A DNA stretch of 64,000 bases from Anniella stebbinsi. Taxonomy: Eukaryota > Chordata > Lepidosauria > Squamata > Anniellidae. This document shows positions 21,449-31,679 of this stretch, piece after piece (positions within the stretch are counted from its first letter, which is position 1; the number at the start of each line of letters is the position of its first letter). A model generated the notes under the pieces. The model saw nothing but the letters and a program-made list of their open reading frames with translations, was not told where the DNA came from and made no database searches. The position numbers and the translations under genes were made by a program. The stretch is from the NCBI GenBank assembly GCA_029215795.1, contig JARDYH010000004.1, positions 30,632,001 to 30,696,000 on the forward strand, given 5' to 3'.

Positions 21449-22170
21449 ATGTCACAGAAGGCCTGGTTAAAGATCCTCAGGAGACTTGAACGCCCTCGGG
21501 AGATCTTAACAGTACAGCAGCTGATGAACTCTGTGCTCTCTGGCATGTCAGCCTTTGCAATGGTTTACATTGATGATGTGGCCGTATTCAGCAAAACAAT
21601 ATCCCAGCATTTGATGCACCAAGACAGGGTCTTCAGTGCAATAGAAAAGGCAAGATTGACCATCAAGGCTAGCAAATGTCAATTTGGGCTATCAGAAGTC
21701 ACCTACCTAGGCTATAAGGTAGGCAGTGGGAAGATCGCACCACTGTGGGACAAAGTGGAAGCAATCAAAAATTGGCCTAAGTCCCTAAGACTAAAAAGCA
21801 AGTCAGAGCCTTCCTTGGGATAATTCATTATTATTGAAGATTTCTGGAGAGGTGTGGGGATATAGCCACACCATTACGTGAACTGACATGTAAGCATGAG
21901 TCAGACGCTGTGAAGTGGAGTAGCTCATGTCAAAAAGCATTTGAGCAACTCAAAGAGGCTTTGTGCAGTAGCCCCATCCCAATAGCCCCTGATTTTGATC
22001 AGACATTCATTGTGGCTATGGATGCGTCAGAGATTGGGCTGGGAGCAGCATTACTGCAGGAGAGGGATGGAATCAAGCACCCCACCACCTTCCTAAGTGA
22101 TGATGAGTGGCCACAACTCATTAAGCTCCATCCTGACCATTCAAACCCACTAATGGCTTCACCCCACTGA
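21449..22170 (+). pseudogene. Reverse transcriptase and RNase H remnant of gypsy pol
   Basis: The frame 21449-21823 contains the RT catalytic motif Y-I-D-D (residues 40-43 of that frame) in 'FAMVYIDDVAVFS'. The downstream 'SKCQFGLSEVTYLGYKVG' segment is typical of Ty3/gypsy RT. The N-terminal half of RT, with its first catalytic aspartate, is missing. After a frame change, 21910-22110 encodes the RT-RNase H connection and the first RNase H strand, with 'AMDASEIGLGAALLQ'. The match ends near 22095, so the rest of RNase H is lost. At least one frameshift and two truncations make the copy dead. Confidence 0.9.
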
Positions 22171-23020
22171 CCAGTCATTTTCAAACTTACATGCTTACAA
22201 ACTTACAAGAATTTGATGTATGAGACAAGAAGTGTAAAGATATCCAGTATATGGTTCAATATAAGACCTGAAGTAGGCCAATTGCTTGAGATTCCTCCTC
22301 AACATCTCCCAACCTATTGCCTGTCAGACATGTGCAGCTATTGCTTATTTTTAACTGATTTTCTGCCTCACTGAAACCTGTTCAGAACTGATTTCTTCAC
22401 TCCATTGGTTCCTGTGCCTACCAGGATTCCATGGGACACCTTTCTTTCCCAGTCATTCCCTCTCTTATCTGACCAGTCAGAAGGAGAGCCAATCCTACTG
22501 ACCACTGGGGCTTTTGACAAATGCAGCTATATTGGGTGTGTGTGTTGAGAAGATACAATGCTCCAGGCACCCATGATGGATTGATTCAGACATCATGTTC
22601 CAAATCCACCCAACCATGGTTTAGAGGATCAGGAACATACCAGAAGTGCTCTTCTAATTCTCATTCAGTGTTAACATCATGATTTTGTCTCCAAGCAACT
22701 GAGGCAGAAGATCCACCATTAGAAGGTGCAGATATCACATTTTATAGATGTTGTTGTCTTCCATTTTTGGAGTGGTTCAATATGATCAGCAATTCAGAAA
22801 ATGTTTCTTTTAAAAAGCTGCTTTTAACTATAATTCTGTGCCTTAATTTTTTTGTTTGCTTTATCAGGAATGGAAAGAATTCAGTTGGTTTTTCCTATTT
22901 TGATTTACATTGAGATACCTGAAAGAGTTAGCTTGCCAGTCACCATAGAAAAAGCTGACAGATGAGAGTCTTCTAGAACTGTTGAGTCAAGCCCTGCTTT
23001 TCCACATGTAACAGGAGTTG
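22171..23020. other. Unassigned sequence
   Basis: No integrase core, 3' LTR, exon or repeat was recognised. Confidence 0.5.
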
Positions 23021-23075
23021 CCATTCATTCATTCATTCATTCATACAAACAAACAAACAAACAAAAAACAAATTA
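23021..23075. repeat. (ATTC)n followed by (AAAC)n
   Basis: Two adjacent tetranucleotide tracts. Confidence 0.9.
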
Positions 23076-23084
23076 ATATAAGTA

Positions 23085-23272
23085 GGCATGAATCTGTCCA
23101 CTTCAGTTTTTTTCTCATTTCTCATTTTTCCAATCTTCAGTTCATTCCATCCTGTTGAAATAATGGAATTCGGCATCCATTTTGTACACATTTTGCCTAG
23201 TATATGCACTTTTGTTTGAATTTTGACTTCATATCCAGATTTTGTACAAATACATGCATGTTTTGTAAGCAG

Positions 23273-23315
<43 letters not shown>

Positions 23316-23580
23316 TTTCACTAATATTCACATTTTTGTATGTGTGCACCTTCCCCTATTATACATATTTTGTATCCATTTTTAGGTTGAGAGACCGCAT
23401 CCCAAAGTCTGGAGAAGTGCAAATACCAAAGGATAACTGCATTCCAGTTGATTTGGAAAGTGCAAATTTAGAAGTTCATCTCAAAATGCCAACTGAACGC
23501 AATTCTCCTCCATCCCAAAATGTAGGAAACCTTACAATGTCCTCAACCCTGACATCTATCAAAAGGTAGAGAGCCTCGTG
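23085..23580 (+). repeat. AT-rich MITE-like repeat ('TTTCTCATTTCTCATTTTTC' family)
   Basis: It begins 'GAATCTGTCCACTTCAG' and runs through a (TA)n tract (about 23278-23306), 'CACTAATATTCACATTTTTG' and 'GGAGAAGTGCAAATACC'. Related segments occur at 45553-45930 ('CAGAGAAATGCAAATTTGGG'), 47460-47860 and 24805-25160. The part at 23390-23573 mimics an exon (see rejected items). Confidence 0.6.
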
Positions 23581-24435
23581 TTTCTCTTCACCTGGCTATA
23601 CTGATCTGCCGTTTTAGGCATTCCTTCAAACTGCAAGATTAAGGGTGACTTTTCTAATTCTACTGCAGTTATCCTGTTCAAAATGCACCCACTATGTATC
23701 TCTACCAGCCCCCAGGAAAGCAGATAAATAAGAGGAGCTTAGTTTTAATCTTGCTCCATGCAGGAGGCCTACTCTGATGAAAGGTGTAATTTTCAGAAAA
23801 CGCTACCTTTAATGGATTAGTGGCTAATACCCCCCTTCTATTTTGTCTTAGACCCATTGAACTTGTTCTTTCTTTTTTAAAAAATGGTAAAGAAAAATAT
23901 TCAGATAAATGTAACAGTTAAAGGTATCTTGCTGCTACTGTCCCTTTTCTACTGAAAATGGATAATAATGCCCAAGTTCTGAAAATTCAGCCTGAAAGGA
24001 GAATAATTTAGATTTCAGAGTTTACAGAGCACACGCTGCTACATCAGAACCTAAACATCAGAGCCATTCCTGTTTCTTTTTGTCAGGCAAAATAAATAGG
24101 CCATCCGCTGCAGACTTTTTCCTCCAGGTAGCCAATCGGAACAGAGTTTCAGCCCAGAAACTGAGAGGGCAAAACCAACTTTATTATTGATAAAGAATAA
24201 ATAATGACTATTACTGATTCACTTTATTTCCACACCTCCCCAAATAGTCCTACCTGTGCATGGAAGAGCTGAAAGAAGAGGAATCACATTCTCCAAAGCC
24301 CTGCTGGTCTGACAAGGCAGAAACGAGGAAGGAATAATGCTTTTCTTTTCTATTTTGGTCCCCAGCCCTACATTTATGATTTCCCTCCTAATGGTTTCAA
24401 TGGCAGGGAAATCTAATACGTCAGCTCCAGGGCTA
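23581..24435. other. Unassigned sequence
   Basis: No feature was recognised. Confidence 0.5.
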
Positions 24436-24439
24436 ACAT

Positions 24440-24645
24440 ATATTTAATAATGAGAAACCCACAGTTCACAACCCAACCACAAAATACAGGTTCTGTTCAT
24501 GGGTTGTTCATCATGGTTAATAAACCATGGTTTCGTAGCATGGCTGTGTTCACACAACACAACAACCCATGATTCAATGACAACACATGGTTCAATGACA
24601 ACCCATACTCAACTCTGGCTTGTCATGTTGTGTGAACCCAGCCAA
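24440..24645. repeat. DNA-element repeat ('CATGTTGTGTGAACCCAGCC' type)
   Basis: It contains repeated 'CAACCCATGATT' and 'AACCATGGTTTCG' motifs. It ends 'CTTGTCATGTTGTGTGAACC'. I recognise this as a short interspersed palindromic repeat, but the ends are not sharp. Confidence 0.5.
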
Positions 24646-24804
24646 TATTTCCTAAATCTGGGGTTTTGCTTAATTCTTAAGGAAGATTGGGCATCTCATG
24701 TCTCAAAATGCTACAAGATCTGGTTATGTCCACTACCTTTGATAGCTTTTGAAACTAGATTAGGAACAGTAAAAGAGTAAATTGTCTCAGTTACCCATGA
24801 GAGG

Positions 24805-25160
24805 AACTAGGGATGGGAAGAGAAAATAACTGCATTCACATGTTTATATGGGATTACCCAATTCACACCTCCCAGAACTGAATGTGGAGCCAAACACAAT
24901 TTGCAGTTGGAAATCTGTACATTGACAAACTTGCGATTTGTTCTGAAAAAAAGAAAAGAAAGCATTCAACAAACATGTGCACATTTGGAAAATGCACAAA
25001 AATGCACACTTCTTTTCAAATGTGTACAAAAATATGTACCCATTTCTGTGGGGGGGAAAAAAAACTTGCACAGAACTAGGGCTGAATGGGGTTGACAGTG
25101 GAAACCATGTAACCTCAATTATCTTGAGCTTGACAAATTCACCCATCCCTAATCTCAGTG
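24805..25160. mobile_element. AT-rich MITE with TAGGGATGGG / CCCATCCCTA ends
   Basis: The left end is TAGGGATGGGAAGAG near 24807. The right end is 'AAATTCACCCATCCCTA' near 25152. The interior holds many 'TGCACATTT/TGCACAAAAATGCAC' motifs shared with the copies at 23085, 45553 and 47460. No clear target duplication was seen. Confidence 0.6.
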
Positions 25161-25326
25161 TACAAAAGCAGTAAAACTCTGCTTACCACATATCATGAAC
25201 AATCAAGCATCAATGGGATCTCATTATCTTGTATGCACACGATTGCAGTCTAGATGACTTTTTCACCATTAGGTACTGGAAGCATCACTGTCTTTAGTGA
25301 AATTGACTATATTTCTAATACCCAAG

Positions 25327-25440
25327 GTTGGGCAATACCTTTATTAGGACCAACGGAAATGTCGCAAAATAGTGAGTGCTCGACAGCTTGCTCACTGTTT
25401 TGTGACATTTTGGTTGGTCCTAATAAAGTATTGCCAAATT
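25327..25440. repeat. Palindrome (arms of about 50 bp)
   Basis: 'GGGCAATACCTTTATTAGGA' and 'CCAACGGAAATGTCGCAAAA' are matched in reverse complement by 'TTTTGTGACATTTTGGTTGG' and 'TCCTAATAAAGTATTGCC'. The centre is near 25383. Confidence 0.75.
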
Positions 25441-25445
25441 GTGAG

Positions 25446-25494
<49 letters not shown>
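25446..25494. repeat. (TTTC)n microsatellite
   Basis: About 12 uninterrupted units. Confidence 0.95.
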
Positions 25495-25495
<1 letters not shown>

Positions 25496-25519
25496 ATGGT
25501 CCTACATGATTATCTTTGG

Positions 25520-25570
<51 letters not shown>
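25520..25570. repeat. (TATC)n microsatellite
   Basis: About 12-13 uninterrupted units followed by imperfect ACCT units. Confidence 0.95.
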
Positions 25571-25571
<1 letters not shown>

Positions 25572-25589
25572 ATCTACCTACCTACCTAT

Positions 25590-26275
25590 CTATTAGAGAT
25601 AGACTAGCTACAGTTATTCTGATAACTTCCCGTCTGTATTACTGTATACGTGAGGCTGCCTTTGAAAATGGTCTGGAAACTTCAGCTATTCCAAAACCGG
25701 GCAGCAAGATTGTTAATGGAGACTGGCCAATGAGATCATATTATACCAGTACTTTCCCAGTTGCCCTGGCTTCCAGTCCTTTTCCGAGCCTGGTTCAAAG
25801 TGCTGGTATTAACATTCAAAGCCCTAAACAGCTTGAGGCCAGGTAACTTGAAGGATTGTCTCCTCCCAAATATACTTGCCTGGACCCTAAGGTCATCTTC
25901 AAGGATCCTTCTTTGGGAGCCCTTCCAAAAGACGTGAAACCAGTGGCTACCAGGAAAAGGGTATTTTCTGCTGTGGCACCCCAGTTATAGAATGAGTGTC
26001 CTAGAGAGATTAGCCTGGTGCCTATGTTGTGCTCTTATTTTCCCAAGCATTATTCTCATTTTAGCTTTCCAGTTTTTAACTCTGCTGTTTTAAATCTGCT
26101 GTTGCATTTTAAATATCTGCACTGCTGCTAGGTTTTACTCTGGTTGCACTTTTATACTGCAGTTTTAAGCTGTTGTATTTTATATTGTATTTTATGCTGT
26201 ATAGTGGTTTTAATTTTTGTGAACTGCCCAGAGAGCTTCAGCTATTGGGTGGTATAGAAATGTAATAAATAAACA
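25590..26275 (+). mobile_element. CR1/L2-type LINE fragment with C-terminal ORF remnant
   Basis: The 5' part is a decayed coding region with frameshifts. The stretches 'TGATAACTTCCCGTCTGTAT', 'TTCCAAAACCGGGCAGCAAG' and 'TTAACATTCAAAGCCCTAAA' correspond to the RT C-terminal region (motifs like 'TSRLYYC', 'QNRAAR' and 'FKALN'). The 3' UTR ends 'TTTTTGTGAACTGCCCAGAG' and 'AGCTTCAGCTATTGGG', then an AATAAA-rich tail. It is older than the copies at 3126 and 29368, since the frame is broken. Confidence 0.8.
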
Positions 26276-27248
26276 TAATCATAATAATTAGATGTACAGA
26301 AACCAGCAAATGAAACTTTTTGCAGCAAGGAGATACACATTATGACCTGTTAATGCCTGCACAAGAAGCCACCATTACTGTCACAGATAGAGTAACTGCT
26401 TGAAACATTGCAACTGTATTTAACCCTGGCATCAGAGGTCTGCCATAGTTGGGCTGGGATGATTGGGAAGCCAAGAACTGTCCTGGGGCTTTGAAAGGCC
26501 TGTCCTCACTGCCTATCCTCACCTTGTCATCCTCACTGGGTCTCCCACCCAGTGCTGCTGCCTCCCATGACATCCCCATTTAGTCCCACCTGGTGCTGCT
26601 GATGACATGACCACTGCCACTGTCATCTCATATGCTCTCCCAGAATGTGTTTTGTTGGTGGATGGAGATGGCACTTTTGAATGGGAGATGAGCCAGGGCT
26701 CAGCTCCAATCCATGGTCATCGTTTTTGCTTCTGGCGAATGCCATCTACTAGTTCAGAAGCAGAACAAAATGCCTCGGACTTGGAGACCATGGGCAGATT
26801 AACCCATGGATTAAGGGGTCTACAACCCCCTGCCCACCATCTCAGTGAGCCCACTATCTAACCCAGTTCCCAGCATTCATAATCAAAAAGAGTAAGTCCC
26901 TAGCCCATGTAGAACACAAGAAACAAGACAAACATTGAAGCACTATTCTGTCCAATCATTTTGTGAGAAACAAACCAGCTGCTACTTCGCTGTCAGGTCT
27001 GAATGAAGCAGTAACTCCCCCCGCCCTCTCTCATGTGTGTGTGCATGTGCATTTGTAACAGAGTTTTCATGCATGTTTCTGTTTCTTGTATCTGTGTGCA
27101 GTATGCTGTAAAAGAGGAAATGATAAATGGGAGCTTGTGCTTGTATTTGAGTTCACTACCATGGATGGGGTATTAGTCATTTACTGACAGGAAAGCACAG
27201 AAGCTGATTTCCTGTAAGATATATAGTAAAAAGATTTTGCATTGTTGT
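26276..27248. other. Unassigned sequence
   Basis: No repeat or gene was recognised. The 79-codon antisense and 84-codon sense frames near 26340-26861 have no known motif. Confidence 0.5.
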
Positions 27249-27259
27249 TGTACATAAAA

Positions 27260-27284
27260 TAGATCTCTCTCTCTCTCTCTCTCC

Positions 27285-27325
<41 letters not shown>
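27260..27325. repeat. (CT)n and (GT)n compound microsatellite
   Basis: About 11 CT units, a short spacer, then about 18 GT units. Confidence 0.95.
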
Positions 27326-27326
<1 letters not shown>

Positions 27327-27416
27327 AATTGTATATGAGTTCAGTTTGGCACCATATTAGGAGGCTCACCACAGCCTCAGGGACCATTATGACCTTGGTC
27401 CAGCCCTGCTGATGCC

Positions 27417-27810
27417 TTATTTATTTATTTATTTATTTATTTATTAAAACATTTGTCTCCCACCCTATTATCACTGGGATCTCAGGGCTGCATACAGATA
27501 AAATCAGAGCAATATAAACATAAATGATTTACACAGCTAAAAAAGTATCAAATCATTAACAAATTAAAACTAGTAGAATTTTTTAAAAAAGCAATAAAAA
27601 CAATTTAAACTATGCGTAACTATGGAGAATTTAGCCCTCAAAGGCTTTGATAAAAAGCCATGTTTTAACTTGGCGCCGAAATGAAGCCAGTGCTGGTGCC
27701 AGTCGGGCCTCCAAGGGGAGGGTATTCCATAAGAGGGGTGCCACAACAGAGAAAGCCCTTCACACAGGGATTGGCAGGTTGGAGGATCCAATGAGAATAT
27801 CCCACAAAAA
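27417..27810 (-). mobile_element. CR1-like LINE 3' end and ORF remnant (antisense)
   Basis: It starts with a (TTTA)n tract (27417-27445), then 'TTTGTCTCCCACCCTATTAT' and an A-rich UTR. At about 27620-27770 the antisense strand encodes a decayed CR1 C-terminus: the motif order 'W-N-x-L-P', a basic patch and 'K-T-W-L-F' is traceable across frames. It ends near 'CCTTCACACAGGGATTGG'. Confidence 0.7.
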
Positions 27811-29263
27811 CATGGAATTTCCAAATTCCAATCTTTCAACATGTTGTGATCCATTAGTGTTCCAATTGTGCTTTCTTTGTTGCACTATACACATGTACCT
27901 CATTTAGCACAATGTCAATATGAATAAAGGCTAAACAGAAGAATATTATTAGAACAACATGAGGCTTAGAACCTCTAGGTGACACTGCAGTACAAATGAT
28001 AAATAGCAAGACTTTGGCCTTAATACTATAATTTGTTGGATTTGTGCACAGGTAAAAATGCATATATCCCAGACAAAACCTCTAAAATGCTAAGATATAG
28101 AACACCCTGCTCTACCCTAAGATCATAAACACATCTATTAAAAACTATAATGAACATTTTCCCTTAGTAGCAGCACGTCATTGTGTTTAATTTTTTTCCT
28201 CCCATTTAGTGAAACCTAATAGTGATTAAAGGTGAGTGAATTTGGTTCCACATCTTGTGCCTCAGCCTTGAGAACATTATATGGAAAAGAGTGAACCATG
28301 TTTATTTTAACAATAAATAACTCCACACAGCAGAGAACTCTCTAGGATTGAGGTTTTTTTTAACTAGTCTGTGTCCAGCTGTTTTTGATAAGTCAACTGA
28401 AAACTGTACTCTAGTAAATGTAACTTGGAATAGATTCCCAGCTGCTACTGCTAGCCAACACAGCTTCATGCAAACTCATGGCTACACCAAAGAATCACTG
28501 ATTCCTACTAACTATACTGATTCTCAGTGTGTGTGTGTGTGTGTGTGTAGTTATGAAATGCTGATCACAGCTGTTTCAGTTTCACACATGATGGTTCTGG
28601 GGCTAATTCTCTTGTTGTAGAAATAGCCATTATTATTCCTTGGAGACCTCTTGTTTTTTCTCTGTTTACATGCTACATATGCAGTTTTTTTTTTTAGAAA
28701 ACAGTATGCGGGTATGGTAGGGGGTGATATTGTTGCTCCACCAATCTTTTGAAGATCTTCTGTAACCCTAACTTAACTTTATTGCAGGCTTGTGTACTTT
28801 GCTCACCAGTTATGTTTGTACTTCAATTAAAGTTAAATTTGCCACATTTATTATATATTCTGTCTGTTATTTTTATTTGAGTACATTCCGTAACTAACCC
28901 ACATACAAAACTGCTCGAGAGTTGGCTTTCACTTTCCACTTTGTACACTGGTACAAATATGACATCTCCGATTGTTAGAGCAATTTAACGCTACCACGCT
29001 GTACCCACTTGCCTGAGAGTAAGCTCAGTCGCACTTCTCAGTAGACATGTATTAGCAAAGGATCGTTATTAAGTTTAAAATCCTCCCCCAGTATATACAG
29101 ATTTCATCCAGACAAAACTAAACAGTAAGACTGTGAAATTTAGCATAACCAAATTTTAGAGTTGGAAGGGACACTGTAGGTGTCCCCTTGCTCAATGAAG
29201 GAATCCAGGAAAGAAGATGATTCAAGTGGATCCATGTCTGGAACTGAGCAAGTCTCAACATCA
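27811..29263. other. Unassigned sequence
   Basis: Contains a (GT)n tract (about 28528-28548) and a possible short palindromic repeat near 28985-29050 ('CTGAGAGTAAGCTCAGTCGC'). No exon or RNA was recognised. Confidence 0.45.
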
Positions 29264-30485
29264 TAGGGTGACCATATGAAAAGGAGGACAGGGCTCCCGT
29301 ATCTTTAACAATTGTAGAGAAAAGGGAATTTCAGTAGGTTATTAGTATGCATGCAACACCTGGTGAAATAATAATAATAATTATTATTATTATTATTATT
29401 ATTATTATTTATAACCCGCCTCTCCCTCTGGATTGAGGCGGGGAACAACAACAATATAAAACACAAGAATCACAAACAGTTAAAATTTTAAAAACAAGAA
29501 AAAATACATCATTAAAAACATCTTAAAATTCATCTGGATAGGCTTGCCGGAAGAGAGCAGTCTTCATGACTCTCTTAAATTCAAGAAGACTGCTAATTTG
29601 TCTAATATCCTCCGGCAGACCATTCCATAGTCTGGGAGCGATGGAAGAGAAGGTCCTCTGGGTAACACTCGTCAGCCTAGTTCTGGCTGACTTGAGTTCG
29701 TTCTTCCCAGAGGACCTAAGTGTGCGGGGCGGATTGTATGGGAGAAGGCGATCCCGCAGGTAACCTGGACCCAAACCATGTAGGGCTTTAAAGGTAATAA
29801 CCAACACTTTATACTTCGCCCGGAAACTGATTGGCAGCCAATGAAGCGATTTTAAAACTGGTGTAATGTGGTCACCGGACTAGGCACAAAGGTAGCCCTA
29901 TGTACAGCGCATTGCAGAAGTCAAGCCTCGAAGTTACCAGCGTGTGCACTACCGTCTTTAGGTCTTCCAACTCTAGGAAGGGGTGCAGCTGGCGTATCAG
30001 CCGAAGCTGATAGTAGGCACTCCTGGCCGTCTCATCAATCTGAGCTGTCATTTGGAGCGACGGATCCAGGAGTACCCCCAAGCTGCAAACACAATCTTTC
30101 GGGGGGGGGTGTAACTCCATCCAGAACTGGTTGACACACCTCCAAACCCAGGTTGGAGCCTTTGACAGCGAGCACCTCCGTCTTGTCTGGAGTCAGCTTC
30201 AGTTTGTGTTTCCTCATCCAGCCCATTACCGCCTCCAAGCATTCATTCAGAGGAGACACACTATCCTTAGCTGACGACAGTTAACACAACAGTTAAAACT
30301 GCAGGAGCCCTGCCCTATTTTGTAAATGGTCACATCAGGCAGGGCTCCTGCAGCTTTAACTATTGTGATGAAGAGGGAATTTCACCAGGTGCTGCATGCA
30401 TACAAATGACACTTGCTTAATACCCTTTTCTCTGCAACTGTTAAAGATACGGGAGCCCCGTCCTCCTTTTTATATGGTCACCCTA
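29264..30485. mobile_element. hAT-like MITE, copy 2, split by an antisense LINE
   Basis: The left piece, 29264-29367, starts TAGGGTGACCATATGAAAAG. The right piece, about 30285-30485, ends 'CCTTTTTATATGGTCACCCTA'-like. Together they give a nearly complete copy of the family at 1669-1987, lacking about a dozen bases at the break. Flanks share only ATCA, so the target duplication is not convincing. Confidence 0.8.
29368..30283 (-). mobile_element. 5'-truncated L2/CR1-group LINE (antisense) inside the MITE
   Basis: Read on the minus strand, the insert starts within the RT domain. A frame encodes 'GWMRKHKLKLTPDKTEVLAV', then 'LGVLLDPSLQMTAQI' and 'TLVTSRLDFCNALYIGLP', all conserved in the RT C-terminal half of L2-like LINEs. 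After a frame break near 29870, 29523-29807 encodes the same C-terminus as the copy at 3126 and stops at 'RQAYPDEF'. The UTR, 'TTCCCCGCCTCAATCC' and the (ATT)n tail follow at 29368-29520. Endonuclease and the main RT catalytic motifs are missing. Confidence 0.9.
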
Positions 30486-30783
30486 ATCAGGGATATCAAC
30501 ATTTCTATGGAGAGGCATCATTTTTTCTTGAGGTCTTGGCTGGAAGAGATAGATCCATTGTTATCTGCAAGGTTGCAAGTGGTGGATGACCTGTGGATTA
30601 GTTAATTTAGCACATTCATATCCTGCCATTCTTCCATCATAGAATGTTAGGTGATGTGGCATCTGTGGGGTTCCCAAGCATTTTCTCAATACAAGCATTG
30701 AACAGACTCAGAGGTAGCTGCCCCAGGCCATGCCCTGGAACCAATTAACCTAACCAAGCTAATTGGTTAGATGAATTGATTAA
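30486..30783. other. Unassigned sequence
   Basis: No feature was recognised. Confidence 0.5.
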
Positions 30784-30965
30784 GGGTACAATCCTATGCA
30801 TGTTTAGGCAGAAAAAAAGTCCCACAACTCCCAGCATTCCCCAGCCAGCATGCATAAGATTACAAGCTAAGGCTGCAATCCTAGACACACTGATTTAGGA
30901 ATATGTCTCATTGAAGTCAGTGGGACTTACTTCTGAATAGATGTGCAGAGGATTTTGCTGTAAAA
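30784..30965. repeat. Two abutting short palindromic repeats
   Basis: 30784-30865 carries 'ACAATCCTATGCATGTTTAG', 'CAACTCCCAGCATTCCCCAG' and 'GCATGCATAAGATTAC', a half of the palindrome seen whole at 62455. 30868-30965 carries 'GGCTGCAATCCTAGACACAC' and 'TGGGACTTACTTCTGAATAG'. Confidence 0.65.
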
Positions 30966-31154
30966 ACCTGTTGATCAATTTAAAAATTGATCAATTGATT
31001 AATAGACCTTCAGATCCTTTAAAAAAAGGTTTATTATTATTAATACGAGTACTTATACAAATTGAAAGTGAGTGATAGGCTCCATTTTAGATAAGTCACT
31101 CTTGCATCTGTCACATACAAGAAGGAATGCTTCTTCTATGATGCTGTGAGCACA

Positions 31155-31318
31155 TCACAGCCCTGCCCTCTTTTGTATCTGGTCACTCTAGTATAGCTCC
31201 CACAGCTTTAACTGTTGTGAGGAAGAGGGAATTTCACCATGTCCTGCATGCATACAAATGACACATGCTGATATTCCCTTTTCTATGCAACTCTTCTCCT
31301 TTTCATATGGTCACCCTA
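31155..31318. mobile_element. hAT-like MITE, copy 3 (right half only)
   Basis: It begins inside the family at 'CAGCCCTGCCCTCTTTTGTA' and ends 'CATATGGTCACCCTA'. The left half is missing. Confidence 0.8.
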
Positions 31319-31489
31319 GTTTTGTGGACTTTTAAAAACAACCCCCCCCAAAAAAAACCCAAAGCAAAAACACACCATTCCCTGCCCTGCAAGGAGCTTA
31401 CAATCTATATTTGACAGCGGTACAAACAACATGGGGCCAGGCACAAGGCTAGCAAGGGAAGTACAGTATATGAGCTGTAGGCATATCCA

Positions 31490-31638
31490 GTGTAATTTTT
31501 AGAATGTTTTTAGGATGTTTTAGGATGTTTTAATGCAGTTTTAATAATATTTGTAATGTTTTTAATTAGTTTTATGTATTTTATCATGTTGTTGTTCCCC
31601 GCCTCGATCCAGACGGAGAGGCGGGTAAGAAATAAATC

Positions 31639-31676
<38 letters not shown>
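31490..31676 (+). mobile_element. L2/CR1-group LINE 3' UTR
   Basis: 'GTTGTTCCCCGCCTCGATCC' and 'AGACGGAGAGGCGGGTAAG' are followed by an (ATT)n tail (about 31640-31676). It is the same terminus as at 3126 and 14501. Confidence 0.85.
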
Positions 31677-31678
<2 letters not shown>

Positions 31679-31679
31679 G

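Noticed and set aside
23390..23573. Exon-like block with an AG before it and GT after it, open for about 60 codons
   Set aside because: The same sequence type recurs at 45840-45930 ('CAGAGAAATGCAAATTTGGG' region) within an AT-rich MITE-like family, so the splice signals are coincidental.
25446..25570. Possible CRISPR-like array because of regular spacing
   Set aside because: These are pure tetranucleotide microsatellites without spacers, in a vertebrate genome.
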